64,000 nt of DNA from positions 744,001 to 808,000 of the forward strand of contig CANMEE010000002.1 of assembly GCA_947496865.1 (NCBI GenBank). The letters run 5' to 3'. Position numbers and translations under genes: made by a program. This stretch comes from an uncultured Sphingomonadaceae bacterium (GTDB lineage Bacteria; Pseudomonadota; Alphaproteobacteria; Sphingomonadales; Sphingomonadaceae). Below are positions 10,673 through 19,700 of this stretch, piece by piece; the stretch's first letter is position 1, and every line of letters begins with the position of its first letter. The notes beneath the pieces were generated by a model that did not search any database, had not been told where the DNA came from, and saw only the letters and a program-made list of their open reading frames with translations.

Positions 10673-10995
10673 GCTGGCAGACTTTCTTCAAGCCATGATT
10701 TCAGCTGACTCTTCGGAGCGGCACCGACTTTTGTTTCCACTGGCGCGCCGTTGTGGAATAGGATCATAGTCGGAATACCGCGTACGCCATATTTGCCGGG
10801 CGCATCCGGACTGTCATCGATGTTGAGCTTGGCGATGGTCACCTGCTCGCCCAATTCGTCACTGATTTCTTCCAGCGCAGGGCCAATCATCTTACAAGGG
10901 CCGCACCATTCGGCCCAAAAATCGACAAGCACAGGGCCGTCGGCTTTCAGGACATCTTGTTCAAAACTCTCGTCGGTAATTGCTTTGGTAGCCAT
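10669..10995 (-). CDS. trxA: Thioredoxin
   Basis: Cytosolic disulfide reductase of 108 aa with the WCGPC active site near residue 32, the Asp of VDFWAEW and the cis-Pro of GIPTMILF. It lies 79 bases downstream of addA on the same strand with a good ribosome binding site (AAAGGAG) before its ATG, so it may also have its own promoter. Its stop codon overlaps the stop of the convergent phosphatase gene. Confidence 0.95.
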   Translation of the reverse strand: MATKAITDESFEQDVLKADGPVLVDFWAEWCGPCKMIGPALEEISDELGEQVTIAKLNIDDSPDAPGKYGVRGIPTMILFHNGAPVETKVGAAPKSQLKSWLEESLPA

Positions 10996-11073
10996 AGGGA
11001 ATCTCCTTTGCTTGTTTAAATACTATTTAGGCGTGCATGCATCATTGCTCAAGCATTTGCCCGAAAAGGATTT

Positions 11074-14000
11074 TCATGGGCGCTCCAAGTCTGGCTTGTT
11101 AGGAGGAGCGGTTTGGGGTTTGTGCTTCTCAATTAGATCGCCGGAAAGCTCCAGCAACACCGGAGCATGCGTGTAAAGCAAAGCTGCTTTTATAGATCGC
11201 CCGGGGAAAATTTTCTCTAAAGCGGTCACATAAGCGGCCATTTGGCGCAAATAAGATAATGGCGCCCTACCCGCATCTTTCGGTACAGAACGTCCTGTTT
11301 TGAAATCGACGACAGTTATCAAATCATCCGTGATCAGCAATCGGTCCACAGTCCCCGAAATAACATGCTGATCAACAACGGCCGCGATAGGCGCTTCGGC
11401 GAAGCTATCCGGTGAGAATAGCGCCGACCATGTCGGGTTGGTCAATACTGATTGCACCGTCGCGATCAGTGCCTGACGGTCCTCTGTATCTGTAACTTGT
11501 TTCTGCTTGGCCAGCCAACGATCCGCAACATTCCCGCGCTTTTCGGGCGCGATATCCGGCAGTCTTTCGAACAGACTGTGCAATAGTTTCCCTCGTTCAG
11601 CAGCATCGCGCATCGCCTGGGCGGGCGGCGGATTGGCGGCATCATCCGGTCCCAGATCAGATGGTGTCAACGGACGCGGCGGTCGCGCTTCTTTCGGGGC
11701 CGGTGCAAACAACCATTCGGGTAGTGCTATCGGATCTTCAATTTCTGGATTTAGGACATCTGTGCTTTTATTATCCGGCTTGGCCGCTCCATCCGGACCA
11801 GCATAAGCCCGCTCGGCAATCCAACGCACCGAGTCTTCTGCTTCCGTCCCAAGGATCTCAAGACCCTGCTCGACCGCGTGATACCAGCTTCCTTCCGGTA
11901 CAACACCCTTAGCCTTTGGCCCCAATGTTCCGGTGACGACGAGATGCTCCTCAGCACGGGTCATGGCTACGTAAAGCAACCGCCAATGCTCTTCTATTTG
12001 CACCTTGTCCGCTTCTTCGGCGTGGTCCGCCAACACACCAATTCGTTCGGATTTTCGCGTTGGAACAACTGGATATTCCAGTTCCAAACCTACACTTTCA
12101 CCTATCTTTATATCAAAACCGCCGCTTTTCTTGTTAGCAGGATCAAATGTCGCATTGGCGAGGATCACCAGCGGCGCTTGCAGCCCCTTGGCCCCGTGCA
12201 CGGTCATCAGGCGCACTTCATTGCCGCCCTCAAGCTGATCACGCTTAATCTCGACATCACCGCGATCAAACCAGTCGAGAAAGCCCTGTAATGTCGGGAT
12301 ATGATCCTGTTCAAAGGCCAGAGCCGTGTTAAGCAACTCTTCCATTGGATCAAGCGCGGCATGGCTAAGCCGCGCGGTCAGTTTCTTGCGCCCCTGAATC
12401 GGACCGGATACAATGGTTTCCAGAAATTGATAAGGCGTGTTGAAGTCCGCCATATTCAACATCGTCCGTAGTGACTCGATATGCTGCTTGAGCCTGTCTT
12501 GGGTCCGCAAAAACTCCCACAGGCTTTTATCCTTATACGCGTCGCCACGATAGCCACGCGCGAGCAAATCGTCCTGCGTCCAACCCAAAAGCGGTGACAC
12601 CAAAAGAGAGGCCAGATTCAGGTCATCATTGGGTTGCAGAACAAAGCGGATCGCCGCGAGTAAATCCTGTACCACCAACGGTTGATTCAGCCGGATGCGA
12701 TCAATTCCAGCGACAGGCACATTTTCCGCAAACAACCGTGCCACAATCAGCGCACTGAGGTCATCGCGTTTACTGACCAGGATCATCACATCCTTGGGCT
12801 CAAGCCGCCGGTTTTCATGGTGCAGCCAAAGCGGTGTCTCTGGTGAGAGCCATTCTTTGATCTGAATCGCAAGTCTTTGTGCAAAAACCCGTTTTTCATC
12901 ACTAAGCCAGTTTTCTTCGTCATCAGCATTGCTGACCGCGCCATGGGCAACTGGTCGCCACAGAGTTACGCTTCCGGGCTCTCCGGTAAAGTGGCTTTGA
13001 TGTGGGGGGATGGCTTTATCTAACCCCAGTTCCTTTTCGCCGACATGCTCCAGAACCTTGTCGACGACTTCCAGAACGGGCGGTGTGGATCGAAAACTAC
13101 GATCCAAAGGCAGGTCTTTGAAAGGGCGTTCTGAAGCCGCCGCGCGCGCAAAAAAATCATCCCGCGCCTGCACGTAATTGTGCGGGCTGGTTCCCTGAAA
13201 ACCAAAAATCGCCTGTTTGAAGTCCCCGACCGTGAACAATGTCCGGATTTTATCGGTACTGGCCCCTAATCCTGCGAAAAATTCACCAGTCAACGCCCGA
13301 ACAATATCCCATTGCGCCAAATTGGTGTCCTGTGCTTCATCGACAAGGATATGATCCGTACGCTGATCAAGCTTATAGCGGATCCATTCCGCCATATTCC
13401 CTTGATTGAGCAGTTTGGCGGTCATCCGGATCATATCATCAAAATCAATCACGCCATTGAGCTTCTTGGCTTGCGCGTAGCGATGATAAAAGGCCCGCCC
13501 GGCGTTGAGAGCCCCTCCAAACAGGTCTGCATAATCAAATAACGCCTTGGTTTCGATCATTTGACGACAATGATCGTACATTGCGACGCTCAGTTCATGA
13601 TATTGTGGGGCAACCTTCTCCAGTCCCTTGGGCACGGAGCGCCATTCGCCATCTGCCTTCGCCCATATCTTGTGAAGATCGGTCAATATCTCGGCTCTTT
13701 GAACCGGGTCAGCAGCGATCCAAGTCTTAATATGATCTATGTATCCGGTCGCTGTCTTGGTGCCCCATCCGGCCAGCGCTTCAGCCATCTCTTCCAGTGA
13801 TGCGACATCAAATTCGTTGTCGCTGCATCGCTGCTCCAGCCAGCTTTGCGCATCACCATCAATCGGTAAGTTCAGCAATCCGCGAACAAAAGGTAGCACA
13901 CCGCTCGGAAGACTTTCCATCGCATCCGCTTTGGACGCGCATGTCATCAGATATCTTTCCGCTTCCTCTTCACCCATCCGTATGCTGAGCGCCTGAATTG

Positions 14001-14544
14001 CCTGAATTATCGCGGTATTTCCCGCCGCTTCTTCGTCCAGCAACAGGTCACTCAAAGCCTGACGTGCCAATATCTTCCGGTCACGCTCTTCAATCGGTTT
14101 GAACAGCGCGGGTATCTCGGCTTCTTCTGGAAAGCTTGCCAGCAATGTCTGGCAAAAACTATGAATCGTCATGATCCGCAAGCCACCGCCTCGCGCATCC
14201 AGTACCCGCGCGAATAATGTCCGCGCATATTCCCGTGTCGCCGGATCAACCGGCGCGCCAATGGCGGACAGATCAGCCCCTAGCTTCGCATCATCAGCCC
14301 GCACCCAACTGGCCAGTTGCCGGTGAATACGGTCTGCCATTTCGGCAGCGCCGGCCTTGGTGAAAGTCAGACATAATATATGCTCGGGCTTCACATGTTC
14401 GCGCAGCAACAAGCGGAAAACCCTTGCGGTAAGGACCTGTGTCTTGCCTGTACCCGCAGAAGCGCTCAACCAGATATTATCATCCGGCTGCACCGCATCG
14501 CTTTGTTTGTCAGCAAGCGCATGAAGGGTCGGTGTCTCACTCAT
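11074..14544 (-). CDS. addA: Double-strand break repair helicase-nuclease AddA
   Basis: Helicase and nuclease subunit of AddAB, the alphaproteobacterial counterpart of RecBCD, which resects DNA ends for RecA loading. The 1156-aa protein has Walker A ASAGTGKT at residues 28-35, a UvrD-type motif II (LVDEAQDTN), motif V (MTVHGAKGLQAPLV), motif VI (LLYVAMTRAEEHL) and a C-terminal RecB-type nuclease with GTVDRLL and VVDFKTG. Its start overlaps the end of addB by 8 bases. Confidence 0.95.
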   Translation of the reverse strand: MSETPTLHALADKQSDAVQPDDNIWLSASAGTGKTQVLTARVFRLLLREHVKPEHILCLTFTKAGAAEMADRIHRQLASWVRADDAKLGADLSAIGAPVDPATREYARTLFARVLDARGGGLRIMTIHSFCQTLLASFPEEAEIPALFKPIEERDRKILARQALSDLLLDEEAAGNTAIIQAIQALSIRMGEEEAERYLMTCASKADAMESLPSGVLPFVRGLLNLPIDGDAQSWLEQRCSDNEFDVASLEEMAEALAGWGTKTATGYIDHIKTWIAADPVQRAEILTDLHKIWAKADGEWRSVPKGLEKVAPQYHELSVAMYDHCRQMIETKALFDYADLFGGALNAGRAFYHRYAQAKKLNGVIDFDDMIRMTAKLLNQGNMAEWIRYKLDQRTDHILVDEAQDTNLAQWDIVRALTGEFFAGLGASTDKIRTLFTVGDFKQAIFGFQGTSPHNYVQARDDFFARAAASERPFKDLPLDRSFRSTPPVLEVVDKVLEHVGEKELGLDKAIPPHQSHFTGEPGSVTLWRPVAHGAVSNADDEENWLSDEKRVFAQRLAIQIKEWLSPETPLWLHHENRRLEPKDVMILVSKRDDLSALIVARLFAENVPVAGIDRIRLNQPLVVQDLLAAIRFVLQPNDDLNLASLLVSPLLGWTQDDLLARGYRGDAYKDKSLWEFLRTQDRLKQHIESLRTMLNMADFNTPYQFLETIVSGPIQGRKKLTARLSHAALDPMEELLNTALAFEQDHIPTLQGFLDWFDRGDVEIKRDQLEGGNEVRLMTVHGAKGLQAPLVILANATFDPANKKSGGFDIKIGESVGLELEYPVVPTRKSERIGVLADHAEEADKVQIEEHWRLLYVAMTRAEEHLVVTGTLGPKAKGVVPEGSWYHAVEQGLEILGTEAEDSVRWIAERAYAGPDGAAKPDNKSTDVLNPEIEDPIALPEWLFAPAPKEARPPRPLTPSDLGPDDAANPPPAQAMRDAAERGKLLHSLFERLPDIAPEKRGNVADRWLAKQKQVTDTEDRQALIATVQSVLTNPTWSALFSPDSFAEAPIAAVVDQHVISGTVDRLLITDDLITVVDFKTGRSVPKDAGRAPLSYLRQMAAYVTALEKIFPGRSIKAALLYTHAPVLLELSGDLIEKHKPQTAPPNKPDLERP

Positions 14545-17536
14545 GATCGCCCTCCCCGCTTGTTACTGCCGCGCGGCCATACCATTCCTCGAGCCGCATT
14601 AACTGGTCATAATCCGCATAAGGCGCATATTCCGGATGGAGTTTCGCTGTCATCGGTTCGTAGCCGAGAATATAGCTGGTTACAGCCTTGGTAAATTCGG
14701 CAACGGCATGATCGACCATTTGCTCCGCCTCCACCTTATCGGGGCTGCGGGGATTAGTCGGCGTGGAAATATAGCCAAAACTATCTTTGGCTCCTTGCTT
14801 GGCCAGCGACCAATATTCAAAGCCGCTCGCCGGACCGGATAATCCGCCAAAATCGCCTCTCTCGGCGATCGCTCCCAGCAGACCGAGTTGTAGCGCGAAA
14901 CCTTCTTTTACCGCCTTATTAGACGGCGGGCCGCCAGTTTTATAGTCAACAATGCCAAGGCTACCATCAGCCATGCGGTCGATCCGGTCCGCTATGCCGA
15001 ACAGATCAACACCAGCTATGTTCGCGCTTCCTTTCTGCTCGGACTTCACCGGCGTTCTTCCATCCGCGCGCTGCTGCGCCACAGTGTCAGCTATCCACAA
15101 TATTCCCTCCATCAAACGCGGAGCCCATAAGGTGCGCATCAACGGATGGGCCGAACGCTCGTTCAAAAAGGCCAGCGCCCGGCGCTTCAGGGCATCGGGG
15201 TCATAGCCATCTTCTTTTGCCCATTTATCCAAAATATCGTGAATGATCGAACCACGCCATGCCGGACTTGGCTCTGCATCGATCATATCGAGCGATCCGA
15301 GCCCCATGATCTTAGCGGCATAAAAAGCAAAGGGATCGGTGATCAAACGGTCGACATTCGTCACCGATAACTTGACCCGACGCTGCTCTGCACTCGGTTC
15401 CGGTGCGGGTTGTTCGATCCTGATCGGCTCTTCTGGCTTATCAATGCGCCGAGCCCAGTCCTGAGCGATCGGATGTTCCTTGAGATTATCGCCGCACATC
15501 GCTTTGAGACGCAGCAGAAACCGTGATGCGATGGCCGGTCCGGATCCATCACGCCCAGCGCGCGTCAGCAGAACATTTTGCGCGCCCATTGCCCCGACAA
15601 GATCATGGGCGGACAGACCGATTTGACGTTCTTGCGCTGGCAAGCCCAAGGATTTGCGTACCATCGGAGCCAACCATGGGTCCGGCGTAATCGCTTGTGG
15701 CCAACTGCCTTCATTCAGACCGCAACAGATCACAAGTTCCGCTTGTTGGAGCCGCGCCTCCAGCAAACCATAAACTGCTATGCGCGGGTGTCCGCCGTAA
15801 GGAGGTCGGACCGGTATATCGGCTAAAAATGTCTCGAAATAGCTGGCAATTTCCGGCGACTGAATTTTCATCGGCCCCAGGGCCGCGCGCTCCTCTATAT
15901 CGGACAGAAAATCCGCCAATTGGCGCCCCGCTGGGCCTGCCCAAATCTGACCGTTGGTCAGCATGTCAGCGAGCTTTCGGATTTCGGCCAGCATAGTGGC
16001 CCAGTCGACAGCACCGCTCAGCGCCGTTGCCGCTGGTTCAAAAATTGCTCTGACGCCCTGCCACCATGGCAGAAGGTCATCCCGCAAGCCCTTGCTTCTG
16101 CGATCTTCGCTCTGAAACAAACTATCTATGCCCGCCAATCCCGGCGCAGGTCGCGGACCGCGCATTAACAGGTCGAGTTTGCGGACTTGGTTCAACCATT
16201 CCAGTCGTTCGTTACCCGCCCGGACCAGTGGATGTTTCAGCAACGCCAGAAACTCGGCTGGCGGAAACCCGTCCGTTGCAGCGGACAGCAAAGCCAGAAA
16301 GAATATCCCTTCCGGTTTTTTCGACAAAGGCTGCCCCGCCGTATCATCAGCAACAATATTCCAGCGCTCCAGATGCGCTGATATCCGTCCTGCCAAGGCC
16401 CGATCAGGCGTGATGATCGCAACCCGGCGTTCAGGTGTCTCCAGCGCTTCACGTGCTAATAACGCAACGATTTGCGCCTCTTCAGCGCTGTTGCGTGCTT
16501 CGACCGTTTGCACGCCAGCCAGACTACGCTCATTTGCGTCCAGCGATTGCCAGCGCGACGTCAACTTGGGTATCGCAAACGCATTGCTAAGTGCCCTGCT
16601 CCGCTTGGCCGCCGCGCCGCTGGTACCTGTCCTCGGCCAACGCATGATCTCGCCGCGCGCGATCGACATGCGCTCGAGCAGCAACTTCATATGATATTGA
16701 GGATGGGTTTCCTGTGCCCGACCGGTTTTGCCGGTCTCTGCATCAGGTTCAAATGGGCCGAGCATGTCCCATTCCTCGTCCTCCATCACCATATCAAGGT
16801 CTGGCAACACCACCATGCCATCGGGCAGAAACGTAATCGCTCGCAAGAAACCTGCAATCGCAGGGGCAGAGGTTGTAATACCAGCAGCGACGACAAAATG
16901 CCTGGGCGGGTTTGTCTTCCAAGCCTTCACGCTTTCGTCAAATAGGGCGTTGCGCCGCGCCGCCTCATCGACGGATCCCATATCTTTGAGCTTCGCCTGC
17001 CATTTTTCGGCAATGATTCGAAAAAATGCTAAAGAATCCTGCCAATGCCCGGATAGTTCCGGTTCAACATCTATATCAAAAAGGTCTTTAAGCGCTATTT
17101 CTTCAACGGTCAGCTGATCGAGCGTGCGGGCAAACTCGCGTGCCAGCCGCAAAGCCTCTTTGGACAATAACACGGTGCCTTTTGCCGCACTTTCCATCTC
17201 TATCAGCCGCGCCAACATCAGCAGTCGGTCCAATGAATCCACCGATGGGGGAATATCCAGGGCCAGTTCACCGCTATCCAGCGCAACGCCGATAGACTCG
17301 TCCAGTTCCAGATCCCCGATCACCGCCATTTGCGGCAACAGCAATCCTTCTTCACTGAGCCTCACAAAAGCATCATGGACCGCGCGGCGAGCCCGATTAT
17401 TGGGTAATATGACGAGGCCGCGCGCGAGGCCTAAAGGGTCTTTAGCAAAGCGATCAATCAGTCCCTGTGCCAACGCATCGGCAAAGCCGCCATGCGCGGC
17501 GATATTGTATATGGCGGGCTGAAGCCGCTTACTCAT
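14537..17536 (-). CDS. addB: Double-strand break repair protein AddB
   Basis: Partner of AddA, 999 aa. The N-terminal half is an inactivated helicase fold (LVILPNNRARRAVHDAF near residue 40). The C-terminal nuclease domain carries ADRIDRM and IVDYKTGGPP, the PD-(D/E)XK residues. It starts 6 bases after the murU stop and overlaps addA, so addB and addA are translated from the same message. Confidence 0.94.
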   Translation of the reverse strand: MSKRLQPAIYNIAAHGGFADALAQGLIDRFAKDPLGLARGLVILPNNRARRAVHDAFVRLSEEGLLLPQMAVIGDLELDESIGVALDSGELALDIPPSVDSLDRLLMLARLIEMESAAKGTVLLSKEALRLAREFARTLDQLTVEEIALKDLFDIDVEPELSGHWQDSLAFFRIIAEKWQAKLKDMGSVDEAARRNALFDESVKAWKTNPPRHFVVAAGITTSAPAIAGFLRAITFLPDGMVVLPDLDMVMEDEEWDMLGPFEPDAETGKTGRAQETHPQYHMKLLLERMSIARGEIMRWPRTGTSGAAAKRSRALSNAFAIPKLTSRWQSLDANERSLAGVQTVEARNSAEEAQIVALLAREALETPERRVAIITPDRALAGRISAHLERWNIVADDTAGQPLSKKPEGIFFLALLSAATDGFPPAEFLALLKHPLVRAGNERLEWLNQVRKLDLLMRGPRPAPGLAGIDSLFQSEDRRSKGLRDDLLPWWQGVRAIFEPAATALSGAVDWATMLAEIRKLADMLTNGQIWAGPAGRQLADFLSDIEERAALGPMKIQSPEIASYFETFLADIPVRPPYGGHPRIAVYGLLEARLQQAELVICCGLNEGSWPQAITPDPWLAPMVRKSLGLPAQERQIGLSAHDLVGAMGAQNVLLTRAGRDGSGPAIASRFLLRLKAMCGDNLKEHPIAQDWARRIDKPEEPIRIEQPAPEPSAEQRRVKLSVTNVDRLITDPFAFYAAKIMGLGSLDMIDAEPSPAWRGSIIHDILDKWAKEDGYDPDALKRRALAFLNERSAHPLMRTLWAPRLMEGILWIADTVAQQRADGRTPVKSEQKGSANIAGVDLFGIADRIDRMADGSLGIVDYKTGGPPSNKAVKEGFALQLGLLGAIAERGDFGGLSGPASGFEYWSLAKQGAKDSFGYISTPTNPRSPDKVEAEQMVDHAVAEFTKAVTSYILGYEPMTAKLHPEYAPYADYDQLMRLEEWYGRAAVTSGEGDHE

Positions 17537-17542
17537 TCGGGA

Positions 17543-18259
17543 CTATGCACGGCGCATGGCCTTTTCTGTCGGAGCGATGGCGTCTGGTGACCCCACCTCA
17601 AACCAATCGCCTTCATGAACTAGACCAAATAAACGCCCTTCTTCAATGGCGCGGGTCCACAGAATAGTAGTCGAAAACGGCCCTTCCGGCGCATCGCGCA
17701 ACAGGCGTTTGGAAAGCAATTGAATGCCAGTATAGATGAAGGGTGCTTGGCGATCCGGCAAACGCCACGATATACGCCCATGATCATCCAATTTAAAATC
17801 CCCCGCCCCTTTGTAATTATGAGCGGATGTTTGCGGCACCAGCAGTAACAGTGCGTCCATCTTATCGTCATCCCAACGTTCTTCGAGCCGCTGCAGACTG
17901 TTGGTTGGACCATCGGTCCAAAGATTGTCGCTATTGATTGAGAAAAACAGGTCTTCATCAATCAAGGGTTCGGCCTGTACCATGCCCCCACCAGTTTCCA
18001 TTAATTGCGCGCGTTCGTCTGAAATACGGATATCAAAAGGATAGTTCACCGATTTCAGATGCGCCTCCAACGCGTCGGGCAGATAATGCGCGTTTACGAC
18101 GACCTTCATCACACCCGCTTCCCACAATTTATCGAGACAATGATCAATCATCGCCTTGCCTGCGACTTTGACCAGTGGCTTGGGCCGTGTCGCGGTTAGC
18201 GGGCGCATCCTTTTACCAAGGCCAGCCGCCATGACCATCGCGGTTTCGACCTTGCTCAT
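17543..18259 (-). CDS. murU: N-acetylmuramate-1-phosphate uridylyltransferase MurU-like
   Basis: Nucleotidyltransferase of 238 aa with the signature MVMAAGLGKRMRPLTATRPKPLV at the N-terminus and a metal-binding NSDNLW near residue 105. In the known AmgK-MurU pathway it makes UDP-MurNAc from MurNAc-1-phosphate, bypassing fosfomycin-sensitive de novo synthesis. The assignment rests on fold plus the upstream amgK-like gene, which it overlaps by 4 bases (ATGA). An upstream in-frame ATG at 18373 lies inside amgK and is rejected. Confidence 0.85.
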   Translation of the reverse strand: MSKVETAMVMAAGLGKRMRPLTATRPKPLVKVAGKAMIDHCLDKLWEAGVMKVVVNAHYLPDALEAHLKSVNYPFDIRISDERAQLMETGGGMVQAEPLIDEDLFFSINSDNLWTDGPTNSLQRLEERWDDDKMDALLLLVPQTSAHNYKGAGDFKLDDHGRISWRLPDRQAPFIYTGIQLLSKRLLRDAPEGPFSTTILWTRAIEEGRLFGLVHEGDWFEVGSPDAIAPTEKAMRRA

Positions 18260-19248
18260 GCTTTCGGTGCCACAATCGGTTTGCTTCGGACATTCGCGGG
18301 AATGTTGTGGTCGAACCAAGCGGCAACGGGCGCGAGGTCTGGGTGAACCAAGTCTTTTTCCAGCAATCGCCACATACGCGACAGATAGTCGAGATAACGC
18401 GCCTTGCCATCACGGACGCAAAGCCGCGTAAATATGCCGATAATCTTGGTGTTCCGTTGCGCCCCCAAAATCGCATAATGACTCCGAAATTGCGCCGCCT
18501 CATCTGCTGATCTACCGTCCAGATAATAAGCCAGCATGGCTTCTTCCAAATCGTCAGAAACATCGCGACGTGCATCCTGCAACATCGACACAAGATCATA
18601 GGCCGCATGACCCGCGAGCGCATCTTGAAAATCGAGCAGTCCCAAGCGCTCATCCTCGAGCAACATAATGTTTTCGGCGTGATAATCACGAAGTACCGTG
18701 ACCGGTGTTTTTTGCGCGGCAATTACTGGCTGCAAAACCGTCTGCCAAGCATCCACAAAACCGGCCTCATCCACATCCAGCGACTGCGCCGGGCAATACC
18801 ATTCCGGCAACAGGTTGACCTCACGCAGATATTGCTCCCAATCATATGCGGCAATATCAGCCGCCGGCTTCTGGTGCAGTGCCTTGATCAGATCAATTGT
18901 TTGCCGATAAATCGTTTCTTCATCTTCGGGATGATCATCGAGATGTTCCCGCATCCGATGGTCGCCAAAATCCTCCAATAAGACCAAGCCATGATCGAGG
19001 TCTTCACCAAAAATTTCCGGCGCAGCAAAATCCTGCGCTTTGAGGTGACGTGCAATATGGATGAACGGGCGTGGGTCTTCATGTGGCGGCGGCGCATCCA
19101 TTAATATTGCCTTGCGTTCCCCCGATGTAACACGAAAATATCGGCGAAACGAGGCATCACCAGCAACCGGCAAAATCTCTGCCCCGCTCCAGCCATGATT
19201 ATTCAGAAAGTCCTGCGCAGCAGCAGGTGGTGTCATATTATGGGCCAT
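18256..19248 (-). CDS. amgK: Anomeric MurNAc/GlcNAc kinase AmgK-like phosphotransferase
   Basis: 330 aa, aminoglycoside-phosphotransferase fold. The catalytic loop is LRDYHAENIMLL with the Asp and Asn in place, and the following LLDFQDAL is the metal-binding segment. The N-terminal GDASFRRYFRV is typical of AmgK. It phosphorylates amino sugars at C1 for peptidoglycan recycling, feeding MurU encoded next. The start at 19248 has GGAAAG just upstream; an ATG at 19236 would instead form an ATGA junction with the tsaE stop. It overlaps tsaE by 16 bases. Confidence 0.86.
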   Translation of the reverse strand: MAHNMTPPAAAQDFLNNHGWSGAEILPVAGDASFRRYFRVTSGERKAILMDAPPPHEDPRPFIHIARHLKAQDFAAPEIFGEDLDHGLVLLEDFGDHRMREHLDDHPEDEETIYRQTIDLIKALHQKPAADIAAYDWEQYLREVNLLPEWYCPAQSLDVDEAGFVDAWQTVLQPVIAAQKTPVTVLRDYHAENIMLLEDERLGLLDFQDALAGHAAYDLVSMLQDARRDVSDDLEEAMLAYYLDGRSADEAAQFRSHYAILGAQRNTKIIGIFTRLCVRDGKARYLDYLSRMWRLLEKDLVHPDLAPVAAWFDHNIPANVRSKPIVAPKA

Positions 19249-19688
19249 CTATCTTTCCAAGCGGGGCCGGCCGTCCAAGTCAACCGGCGAGTATCATCAT
19301 TTTCGATTTCAAGGGTGATTTGCAGCGCATCGGCCCAAAAGGAAACCGGCAACCGGTCTGGCCATTCCGCAATCATTGCGCCATCCATCAAGATATCATC
19401 GAGACCCAATTCCTGAATCTCTTCCGGTTCCTCGATGCGATAGAAATCCACATGCGCGACAGAAAGTCGGACTTCGGGCGGTTCATATTGCTGGACAATC
19501 GCAAAGGTCGGACTGGGCACATCAGCGGCAAAACCCAGTCCGCGCAACAGGCCGCGTGCCAATGTGGTTTTCCCTGCCCCCAATGTACCGGTAAGGGCAA
19601 TCTTGTCACCCGGCCGCAAAACGCCTGCCAGCTGTTTTCCCAAGGCCATTGTTGCCGCTTCATCATCTAATATTATAGGCAAAGTCAC
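19233..19688 (-). CDS. tsaE: tRNA threonylcarbamoyladenosine ATPase TsaE
   Basis: P-loop ATPase of 151 aa that supports TsaB-TsaD in making t6A37 in ANN-decoding tRNAs. Walker A (GTLGAGKTTLARGLLRG) is near residue 35, the SPTFAIVQQY motif near residue 60 and HVDFYRI near residue 80, all hallmark TsaE features. It sits 12 bases downstream of the divL stop and overlaps amgK. Confidence 0.93.
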   Translation of the reverse strand: MTLPIILDDEAATMALGKQLAGVLRPGDKIALTGTLGAGKTTLARGLLRGLGFAADVPSPTFAIVQQYEPPEVRLSVAHVDFYRIEEPEEIQELGLDDILMDGAMIAEWPDRLPVSFWADALQITLEIENDDTRRLTWTAGPAWKDRWPII

Positions 19689-19700
19689 GTAATCCTCTGC

